A stretch of 36,700 bases of DNA from DAOTXS01 sp034433515 (GTDB lineage Bacteria; Chloroflexota; Anaerolineae; UBA4142), in contig DAOUAL010000061.1 in assembly GCA_034433515.1 (NCBI GenBank), forward strand, positions 1 to 36,700. Direction: 5' to 3'. The translations under genes were made by a program, and so were the position numbers. Shown here piece after piece: positions 5,989 through 12,281 of the stretch. Each line of letters starts with the position of its first letter. Position 1 is the stretch's first letter. The notes beneath the pieces are model-generated. The model did not search any database. It saw only the letters and a program-made list of their open reading frames with translations, and was not told the DNA's origin.

Positions 5989-8800
5989 CCCAATTCCCCA
6001 TCAACACGAACGGCGCCCAGATGTGCGGCTCGTGTGGATACGCGCGCATCAGTTCGAGCGTTGCGGCGCGATGCGCGAACGCGAGCGGCTGTTGCTTGAT
6101 GCCGGCGCGCCACACCCGCTTGTAGAAATCCACCATCCACGCTTTCGTCGTGTCCGATTGCACCGACCACAACGCGAGCAACACCGACGACGCGCCCGCG
6201 TAGAAGAGTGCGCGCGCCATCCCGACCAAATCGTCGCCTGGGTTCGTTTGGCTGAACGCGAGTTGACACGCGCTCAGCGTCACCAAATCCGCATCGAGCC
6301 GCAGACGCATCCACTCGCGCGCGGTGAATTCACCATCGGCGAGCAATACGGCGGACGCCAGCGCGTCTTGCGTGTTGAACAAACCGTGACACGAAAGATG
6401 GATAAGCGCGGAGCGCGGCGCGTGTTGCGTGATCACGTTCTTCGTCGCCGCATTGTCCACGAGTGGCGCAACACCAAACAATTTTGCCACCTCCTCCGCC
6501 TCGCCGATAAACGTGGGGCGTTCTTCCTCTTGCAACGCATAGCCCATCACCAGTGCGGAGGGAAGACCTGTCAGGTTTTGGAAACCTGACAGGTCTATGG
6601 CGCGCGCCAGCACCGCCGCCGAGGGCGCGTACGCAACCGCGCGTTCCTCGATGAATGGTTTGCCGTGCACCGTGAGCGCGTGGAGCGGAACGAGGTGCAA
6701 CGCGCCATGCGGAATGAAATAGACGAGCGACGCATCACCCAGTAGAGACGTTCCGTCGGAACGTCTCCCGTCGGAACGTCTCCCGTCGGAACGTCTGTCC
6801 ACCAACGGTGCAAGCAATTCTTCGCCGAGCGCGAGCCAATCGTTGTGTATCTCGCGTTGCGCGGAGACGTGATACGAGTGGCGCAGCACCTCTTGCTCGT
6901 ACGGCAAGAGATAGCGATACACCAAGCGCGCGCGATCGAGCGGGAGCGCGACGAGTTGCGGCGCGTCCCACCCCGCACGCCAGACGAACGCGATGATCTG
7001 ATCAGCGAGCGTGTGAAATTCGACGAGCGCGGCATCTGGACCAATGCGCTGGGCAAGCGCGCGCAGATCGTCCCAGGTGGGCGTCTCGCCGCGACGGAGC
7101 GCGACGTACTCGCGCGCGGCGCCCCCACCCTGACCTCCCCCGCTTGCAGGGGAGGGGGCGAGCATCTCATCCCACACCGCCTCGAGTTGCTGAGTGAGTT
7201 CGCGACGTTGCGCGACGAGCGCGCGCTCGGTTTCGCTGGCGCGGTCGGAGCGCGTGTTGATGTGAGCGAGCGCAATTTCGTTCTGGCGCATTTGCTCGCG
7301 CAGGCGCGCTTCACGTTCGCGCAGGGGCGGGGGAATCTCTGCGGGCGCGGCGTAATCCCCTTGTCCCATTTGTTTGAGGAACGCGCGCGAGCGCGCGGCT
7401 TCGGCGGAAACGAGTGCGTCTATTGGAGATTGGAGATTAGAGATTGGAGATTGGCAGAGCGCGACGCACGCGCGGATGTCGCGGTCGTAGAGGTTGGCGA
7501 GTTCTGCCGCTTCTGCGCGTTGCGTGGTGGGGTCAACCGCGTGGCGAAAGAGTTGTTCGGCGGCGGTGAGTGCAATCGCGTAGGCGGACCGCGCCTCGTT
7601 CCATTTTTGTATTTCACTGTACAGGTTGCCGAGGTTGCGCGCGGTTCTGCATGCATCGCTGGGGTACGCTTGAGGTGTGTGAATTTGGAGCGCGTTTTGA
7701 TAGTATTCGATTGCGCGCGCGAGATTCTCGGCGCGCTCGCCGCGAATGCGGTAAAGGTACGCGTTCGCCAAGTTGTTCTGCGTCATTGCCCAGTCGGTCG
7801 GGAACGCGTCGCGCGTATACACGTGCAGGGCGAGTTCGTAGTGGGCGATGGCTTGTTCCAGATTGTCGGCGCGGTTGCCAAGTGGATTTTGCGCGAGCGC
7901 GTTGGCAATGTCGTTCTGAAGCGCGCCCCACAATTGCGGGTTGTCTTCACGTTTGGCTACGCGCAATGCCTGCTCGCACAATTCCACTTTGCGCGGCATT
8001 TCGGACAGGCGGGTGAGGCGCGCGATTTCTTGCAAGAGCGCGGCAAGGTCCGCCGCCGATTCAAATCGGCGGCTAGCGGAGGTGGAAGTCGGCTCAAGCC
8101 GACTCGCGTCATCGGCATCAGCCGAGTTCACTCGGCTTGCATCGGTTGAGCCGTGCGATTCCATCGCACGGCGGTCGCGCCGCGCGCGTTGCAGCACGTC
8201 GCGGTGCTCGGCAAACATTTTCTCCGCGCGCGCATCTTTTTGTTCGCGCGCCGCGTCGATCAGTTGCGCTAGCAGGAGGTCGGCTTCGTCGGAGAGTAAT
8301 TCGGGGTGTTGCGCCAAAATCGTTTGGGACGCGTCCCACGAATCGGCTTGGATGAATTCTTGGAGCGTTCGCAGCAGTGGCGGCAAGTTGCGCGCGAGTT
8401 GTTCTGCAAGCGCGGCTTCGGGATCGTCGGAGAGGAGGGCGGGCAACAATTCTTGCGGCACAACTTGCGTTTGATTGAGGTACGCGGGGAAGGGGGCAAG
8501 CAGATTCGCCTGCAAGCGCGGCAGCAGTTGCGCGTGGATCGCGCGCGCGTGTTGCTCGTCGGTGTTGGGTGGCACCGCGAGGATGAGTTGCTCGCGCGCG
8601 CGGTCGTGGTAGAGCAGGGGCGCGCCGAGCGTAGCGGTGTGACCATTAGGGCAGGTGACGTCGTGGAGTGTGCCGTCGCGGCAGCGCGCGGCAAGGTCGG
8701 GGCGTTCGCCGGCGTCCACGATGAGCCAGACCTCGACGGAGAAGCGGGCAGAACATTCTGGGCATTGCAGTTCAACGCGCTGGGAAAAGGATATTGGCAT
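5984..8800 (-). CDS. CpXC-TPR-CHAT caspase-like protease with in-frame repeat insertions
   Basis: A 938-residue protein. Residues 1-60 form a CpXC-type zinc ribbon (Cys13, Cys16, Cys40, Cys50). About 290-415 carries three TPRs of the long kind common with CHAT domains (WAMTQNNLANAYLYR, LARAIEYYQNAL). The C-terminal CHAT peptidase domain has His805 in IHLSCHG and Cys845 in TLSACQLA, the expected catalytic dyad, and ends IWAPFVLMGNWD like its family. CHAT proteins are caspase-fold cysteine proteases, often part of regulated proteolysis or conflict systems; the zinc ribbon and TPRs probably sense or bind a partner. The start at 8800 has GGAG 8 nt upstream; an in-frame TTG at 8812 is less likely. 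Five repeat elements lie in frame at about residues 209-250, 449-460, 547-560, 668-685 and 735-746. The frame stays open throughout, so the gene is probably functional. The substrate is unknown. Confidence 0.88.
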   Translation of the reverse strand: MPISFSQRVELQCPECSARFSVEVWLIVDAGERPDLAARCRDGTLHDVTCPNGHTATLGAPLLYHDRAREQLILAVPPNTDEQHARAIHAQLLPRLQANLLAPFPAYLNQTQVVPQELLPALLSDDPEAALAEQLARNLPPLLRTLQEFIQADSWDASQTILAQHPELLSDEADLLLAQLIDAAREQKDARAEKMFAEHRDVLQRARRDRRAMESHGSTDASRVNSADADDASRLEPTSTSASRRFESAADLAALLQEIARLTRLSEMPRKVELCEQALRVAKREDNPQLWGALQNDIANALAQNPLGNRADNLEQAIAHYELALHVYTRDAFPTDWAMTQNNLANAYLYRIRGERAENLARAIEYYQNALQIHTPQAYPSDACRTARNLGNLYSEIQKWNEARSAYAIALTAAEQLFRHAVDPTTQRAEAAELANLYDRDIRACVALCQSPISNLQSPIDALVSAEAARSRAFLKQMGQGDYAAPAEIPPPLREREARLREQMRQNEIALAHINTRSDRASETERALVAQRRELTQQLEAVWDEMLAPSPASGGGQGGGAAREYVALRRGETPTWDDLRALAQRIGPDAALVEFHTLADQIIAFVWRAGWDAPQLVALPLDRARLVYRYLLPYEQEVLRHSYHVSAQREIHNDWLALGEELLAPLVDRRSDGRRSDGRRSDGTSLLGDASLVYFIPHGALHLVPLHALTVHGKPFIEERAVAYAPSAAVLARAIDLSGFQNLTGLPSALVMGYALQEEERPTFIGEAEEVAKLFGVAPLVDNAATKNVITQHAPRSALIHLSCHGLFNTQDALASAVLLADGEFTAREWMRLRLDADLVTLSACQLAFSQTNPGDDLVGMARALFYAGASSVLLALWSVQSDTTKAWMVDFYKRVWRAGIKQQPLAFAHRAATLELMRAYPHEPHIWAPFVLMGNWD
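6564..6596. repeat. Perfect 15-bp-arm palindrome inside the CHAT gene
   Basis: AGACCTGTCAGGTTT (6564-6578), loop TGG, then the exact complement (6582-6596). On the coding strand it is read as DLSGFQNLTGL. It sits between CHAT-domain segments in what should be a surface loop. Confidence 0.85.
6746..6796. repeat. Three 15-bp tandem units inside the CHAT gene
   Basis: CCGTCGGAACGTCTC is repeated three times with a last-base change. The first unit also forms a perfect palindrome with its upstream flank (AGACGTTCC, loop GTC, GGAACGTCT). It is read as three RRSDG units (about residues 668-685). Confidence 0.85.
7121..7160. repeat. GC-rich hairpin inside the CHAT gene
   Basis: CCTCCCC (7134-7140), an 8-nt loop and GGGGAGG (7149-7155) form the core, with a further C-run at 7122-7126 facing a G-run. 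It is read as a low-complexity SPASGGGQGGG linker (about residues 547-560). Confidence 0.55.
7422..7454. repeat. Tandem 7-nt array (ATTGGAG) inside the CHAT gene
   Basis: ATTGGAG, ATTGGAG, ATTAGAG, ATTGGAG and ATTGG follow without gaps. It is read in frame as CQSPISNLQSPI (about residues 449-460), just after the TPR region. Because 7 is not a multiple of 3, copy-number change here would frameshift the protease. Confidence 0.85.
8052..8172. repeat. Array of four small hairpins at 33-nt pitch inside the CHAT gene
   Basis: Four perfect stems have centres at about 8062.5, 8095.5, 8128.5 and 8161. They are GCCGCCGATT with loop CA, AGTCGGCT with loop CA, AGCCGAGT with loop TC, and GCCGTGCGAT with loop TCC. 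Stem sequences differ while loop size and 33-nt pitch are kept. In protein the array reads as roughly 11-residue units beginning SR (about residues 209-250), in a Ser/Asp/Ala-rich linker. Confidence 0.8.
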
Positions 8801-8902
8801 TGCCGGCTCCAAGTTCGCGCAGAACGGATTTAATTCTAGTATATCACAATCGCAACTGAAATTCCACTTGATTCATGGGTAGGGCTTTCAAAGTCGCGTC
8901 GG

Positions 8903-9105
8903 GCGAATCAATTCGCTGCCACCAGAACCCCAAGCCCGCCTGCGCGTACAGACGAGTCGGCAAGTCGTCTGTACGCTATACCAGCCGACCCTTCGTTTCC
9001 TTCCTTCGTCAAGACATGCCTCTGGGTAAACTCCGGTCGGCTGGTTTGAGTCGCCGTAGGGCAACTCTAGTCGCCCGATCCGACTTGGCAACAGCCCTGC
9101 CCAAG
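8903..9105. repeat. Composite hairpin-repeat block upstream of rqcH
   Basis: This fills most of the 351-nt gap between CHAT and rqcH. In order: hairpin GCGAAT-CA-ATTCGC (8903-8916); module AAGCCCGCCTGCGCG (8932-8946); a perfect 12-bp stem GCGTACAGACGA / complement (8944-8955, 8965-8976); 10-bp arms ACCAGCCGAC / GTCGGCTGGT (8980-8989, 9036-9045); and a tail from 9068 beginning TAGTCGCCCGATCCGACT that recurs at 23077. No ORF is convincing here. The rqcH promoter begins just downstream. Confidence 0.7.
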
Positions 9106-9117
9106 AGGAATACTTCC

Positions 9118-9146
9118 TTGCAGAAAATGGGGTTCGGTCTTACAAT
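9118..9146 (+). promoter_or_regulatory. Candidate promoter giving a leaderless rqcH transcript
   Basis: TTGCAG (9118-9123), a 17-nt spacer and TACAAT (9141-9146). A start site 6-8 nt downstream would fall on the initiation codons at 9152/9155, and no Shine-Dalgarno sequence is present, so a leaderless mRNA is the simplest reading. Confidence 0.5.
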
Positions 9147-9151
9147 GGCAA

Positions 9152-10780
9152 ATGATGTTTGATGCTACCACCCTTGCCGCAGTAGTTGATGAACTGAACG
9201 CAAAAATTTTACACGGGCGCGTCCAAGAGATCGTTCAACTCGATGCGTTGACTGTGGGTTTTGAAATCTATTCACACCATCAACGTCACTATCTCTACGT
9301 AACCGCGCATCCGGCTGACGCGCGCGTACATCTCGTCTCGCAAAAATTGCGTGGCACCGGCGAAACGCCTTCGCCATTGCTCTTGCTCCTCCGCAAGTAT
9401 GCCGAAAACGCTTTTATCCATTCGATCACACAACTCCCGCACGAGCGTGTTCTCCAAATCCAACTCGATCATTCGGTTGAAGGCGTCTCAACGCTTGTGA
9501 TCGAAACAATCGGCAAATATTCCAACATTATTTTGCTTGATGCCGATGAGATGATTATTGATGCCGCCAAGCGCGTTACGTCAGCAATGAATCGTGTGCG
9601 CGTAACGTTGCCGCGACACAAGTATGTGCCGCCGCCGTCGCAAAACAAACTCACGACCGTTACGCCCGCCAGTCTCGCACGTATTCTTGCCGAGCATCCC
9701 GGCGAACCCCTGTGGCGCGTGTTGGTGCAAACAATGGCTGGGGTGAGTCCCTTGCTGGCGCGCGAAATTGAACATCGGGCTGGCGCACAGAACAGTGAAC
9801 GCATCGTTGAGGTGTTGACGCAATTGACCCGCGCGCCGTGGCAACCGAGTGTGGCTTACGCAGAGGGTGAACCGGCAGCGTTTGCACCATACTGGCTCAC
9901 CCAATTCACTGACGTTCGCGCGTGCGATTCGATGAGCCAAGCCATCGAAACATTTTATGGTGCGCCGGCATCCTACGCGGCAGTCAAAGAACTCTGGCGC
10001 ACCCAACTTGCCGAGGCGCGGAATCGTTTGGTGCGTAAACGTGAGGCGTTAGCGCAAGCGTTTCCGCCCCTCGAAGAAATCGAACGGTTACGAATGAGCG
10101 GCGAAATGATTTTGGCGCATGCGTCGCAAATTCGCGCGCATCAATCTGTTCTAACGGCAGAGACCGAAGCGGGCGAACTCGAGATTGCACTGGATCCAAA
10201 TTTGTCGGCAGTGGAGAACGCACAAAAATATTTCAAAGAATATCGGCGTGCCAAAGAGGCGGCGGAACGGGTGCCGGCATTACTGGCTCAAGCCAAGGCA
10301 GACGTGGATTATGCGGAGCAAATGTTGAACGATTTGGAGTTGGCGGAGAATCGAGCGGAGATTGATGCGGTCATCGTCGCGGCGCGCGAAGCCGGGCTGT
10401 TGACTGACGTGAGACAAAAAATCAAAGCCCAGCCCAGCGCACCGCACACTTTTACTTCGCGCGATGGCTTGACAATTTTGGTGGGCAAGAATGCGCGGCA
10501 GAACGAAGAGCTTACCTTTCGCCGCGCGCGCCCCGATGATTTGTGGCTACATGCGCGCGGGGTTGCCGGCGCCCATGTGATCATCGTGCGCGCCGGGCGC
10601 GAGATTCCGGCCTCCACCATCGAAGAGGCGGCACGGTTGGCGGTGCAGTACTCGCAAGCGCGGAATGATTCGGCGGTGGACGTGATCGTTACGCCGCGCA
10701 AGCATGTGCATCGCGTACGCGGAGGACGGGCGGGGATGGTGAGCGTGAAAACCAGTTCAATCGTGCGAATCGTTCAATAG
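9152..10780 (+). CDS. rqcH: NFACT-family ribosome quality control factor RqcH
   Basis: RqcH binds 50S subunits that carry a stalled nascent chain and recruits tRNA-Ala to add C-terminal alanine tails that mark the chain for degradation. The protein is 542 residues, close to the usual 550-580. It has the NFACT-N domain (FDATTLAAVVDELN, then LLLLLRKYAENAFI), a central region with long helices (about 275-405) and the C-terminal NFACT-R domain (FRRARPDDLWLHARGVAGAHVII, then HVHRVRGGRAGMV). The catalytically important Asp-Arg pair near residue 100 of characterised RqcH appears here as Glu-Arg (LPHERVLQ). Two adjacent ATGs (9152, 9155) are possible starts. It stands alone on the plus strand. Older databases call this family fibronectin-binding FbpA. 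Confidence 0.93.
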   Translation: MMFDATTLAAVVDELNAKILHGRVQEIVQLDALTVGFEIYSHHQRHYLYVTAHPADARVHLVSQKLRGTGETPSPLLLLLRKYAENAFIHSITQLPHERVLQIQLDHSVEGVSTLVIETIGKYSNIILLDADEMIIDAAKRVTSAMNRVRVTLPRHKYVPPPSQNKLTTVTPASLARILAEHPGEPLWRVLVQTMAGVSPLLAREIEHRAGAQNSERIVEVLTQLTRAPWQPSVAYAEGEPAAFAPYWLTQFTDVRACDSMSQAIETFYGAPASYAAVKELWRTQLAEARNRLVRKREALAQAFPPLEEIERLRMSGEMILAHASQIRAHQSVLTAETEAGELEIALDPNLSAVENAQKYFKEYRRAKEAAERVPALLAQAKADVDYAEQMLNDLELAENRAEIDAVIVAAREAGLLTDVRQKIKAQPSAPHTFTSRDGLTILVGKNARQNEELTFRRARPDDLWLHARGVAGAHVIIVRAGREIPASTIEEAARLAVQYSQARNDSAVDVIVTPRKHVHRVRGGRAGMVSVKTSSIVRIVQ

Positions 10781-10818
10781 TGCCACGGTTGGAACAAGCC
10801 CCTCGCACCATGCCTCCC

Positions 10819-11070
10819 CTATTCGACTTTGATCCGCGTTGCTTTGGGTGCGTTTTTTTCTTTTTCTGCCTGTTCCAGTTTTTCGATGCGCGCATCAATC
10901 AGTGAACGCCACGCGAGCAACATTTCTTTTTGCGCCGCGCGGCGATGCGTGTGAAACTCGGCGGGAAGCCATTCGGCGCGCCACTCTTTCATTTCCTTGC
11001 GGAACGCTTTGATGGCTTCTGCCAGATGATCTTCCCATGAGAGTTCTTTGTCTTCTTCGGTCTTGGGCAT
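10819..11070 (-). CDS. Small charged helical protein of unknown function
   Basis: 83 residues, very rich in Glu, Lys, Arg and Trp, and predicted to be almost all helix (WEDHLAEAIKAFRKEMKEW, then LIDARIEKLEQAEKEK), probably coiled coil. There is no membrane segment or known motif. It begins 10 nt after the methyltransferase stop, with AGGAGG 6 nt before its ATG, so the two are cotranscribed. It ends 38 nt from the convergent rqcH. I do not recognise the family. Confidence 0.7.
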   Translation of the reverse strand: MPKTEEDKELSWEDHLAEAIKAFRKEMKEWRAEWLPAEFHTHRRAAQKEMLLAWRSLIDARIEKLEQAEKEKNAPKATRIKVE

Positions 11071-11080
11071 AGAAAACCTC

Positions 11081-11848
11081 CTACTCTTTCTTTGCCACCA
11101 CTATCAACGATGTGCCAATCGGCAAATCGAATCGCTGGATCAGTGCGGCTTCAATGCGCCCGACGCCGCGCAAGGTTGTGTTGAGCCACGGCGCGACCGG
11201 CTCCATCTCCACTTGGTACTCGTCCTTAGACAAATGATGAGATCGCAATGGCTTTTGTTTGCCCATCCAATTCCGCAACAGGATCAGCGGCGCGGACAGT
11301 GGAAAGACCAGAAAGAATCCAAAGGTCAGGCGTTGAATGCGAAACCCGGCGCGTTCCACGCGTTCACGCAATTCGCGCGGTGTATAGCGATGTTTGTGTC
11401 CGTTGATCACATCGTTGTAACTCCACAGCCATTGAAACGCCGGGGTGCTAATCGCCAGAATGCCGCCGGGGCGCGTCACCCGGTACGCTTCGCGCAAAAT
11501 CGCTTCGTCCGCATCCACATGCTCGATCACATCGAGCGCGGCAACAAGATCGAAGGAAGCGTCCGGAAATGGAATGTGTTGGGTGGCATCACCTTGACGC
11601 ACATCATAGCCGCGTTGTTGTGCCATCGCCACCGGGCGCGCATCCACTTCGATTCCCTTGACCCGTCCATAGCGTGCCAAGTGATGAATCATATTGCCGG
11701 CCCCACACCCAATATCGAGGACGTCGCCATCGCGGCGCGAGACGTGCGCATCGAGTAAATTCAAGAGCGACCACGTGCGCGTGGCAAACCACCAGTGTTG
11801 ATCTTCGGGGAGTTCGGTGATGGTGGGTTGAGAAATTGTTGTAGTGAT
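11081..11848 (-). CDS. Class I SAM-dependent methyltransferase, probable non-canonical start
   Basis: The SAM-binding motif I is VLDIGCGAGN, followed by the acidic GIEVD, then FDLVAALDVIEHVDADEAIL and PGGILAISTPAF, typical of the Methyltransf_11/23 group that modifies small molecules, lipids or glycans; the substrate is unknown. The first conventional in-frame start is a TTG at 11764 with no ribosome binding site. Upstream of it the frame continues with EDQHWWFATRTWSLLNLL, the conserved HWWF lead-in of this family, up to a stop near 11875. No ATG, GTG or TTG exists in that stretch. AAGGAG followed 10 nt later by an ATC codon at 11848 is the best candidate, giving 255 residues. Alternatively the start codon has been lost by mutation or sequencing error. 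It is the first gene of a two-gene operon. Confidence 0.8.
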   Translation of the reverse strand: MTTTISQPTITELPEDQHWWFATRTWSLLNLLDAHVSRRDGDVLDIGCGAGNMIHHLARYGRVKGIEVDARPVAMAQQRGYDVRQGDATQHIPFPDASFDLVAALDVIEHVDADEAILREAYRVTRPGGILAISTPAFQWLWSYNDVINGHKHRYTPRELRERVERAGFRIQRLTFGFFLVFPLSAPLILLRNWMGKQKPLRSHHLSKDEYQVEMEPVAPWLNTTLRGVGRIEAALIQRFDLPIGTSLIVVAKKE

Positions 11849-11926
11849 AGTAACCTCTCCTTGTCTATTGTCGCCGGTATTTTACACCGATTTGGGATGA
11901 TGCGCAATAGTTGCGCCACCAAGTAA

Positions 11927-11953
11927 CACACCCCTCAATGATTGAGGGGTGTG
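11927..11953. repeat. Perfect hairpin with TGA loop, possibly a weak terminator
   Basis: CACACCCCTCAA, loop TGA, TTGAGGGGTGTG. It lies downstream of the 62-residue gene on the minus strand, but no T-run follows on either side. The size and 3-nt loop resemble the hairpin at 26948. Confidence 0.6.
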
Positions 11954-11980
11954 GGCAAAGCCATGTTAGGTTTTGGATGG

Positions 11981-12169
11981 TCAGGCGACCGGGTTTTTTT
12001 CTTCGGGCTTGTTTTGCTCTTGCGCCAACGCCAGTACTAGCGCCTTGAGTTCTTCAAGCGCTTGACGAATTTCTTGCAACTCTTGGGCGTGCAAATGTTG
12101 ATACGAGTCAAGTTGTTGTTCGAGTCGCAAGACACGGTATGCGACATCGGTGGGTGGAACACCTGACAT
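11981..12169 (-). CDS. Small coiled-coil protein of unknown function
   Basis: 62 residues, starting at ATG 12169 with AGGAGGGACC directly upstream. The middle is a heptad-patterned helix (VLRLEQQLDSYQHLHAQEL, then IRQALEELKALVLALAQEQ) with an acidic/lysine tail. It was kept because of the strong ribosome binding site, the coherent coiled coil and the absence of any other gene in the region. It is likely a small oligomeric or adaptor protein, but no function can be assigned. The 112-nt gap on its upstream side holds the end of acsA and a short GTGCTGATTTTAGCAC dyad. Confidence 0.6.
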   Translation of the reverse strand: MSGVPPTDVAYRVLRLEQQLDSYQHLHAQELQEIRQALEELKALVLALAQEQNKPEEKNPVA

Positions 12170-12281
12170 GGTCCCTCCTATGGCTCTCCTTTTTTAGGGG
12201 GCGGTGCAGTTTGTGCTGATTTTAGCACGTTCAGAAAAGGAGGGCTACGTCCAAATAGGTCATTCCCGGGGGTGAACGTAT

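Noticed and set aside
6746..6796. CRISPR or satellite array
   Set aside because: Only three 15-bp units with no spacers, in frame with the gene.
6845..8149. 434-codon open frame opposite the CHAT gene
   Set aside because: Arises from the same GC-rich codon bias; no motif, and it ends inside the hairpin array.
8052..8172. CRISPR array (regular 33-nt pitch)
   Set aside because: Stem sequences differ between units, there are no unique spacers of constant length, no cas genes, and it is translated as part of the CHAT protein.
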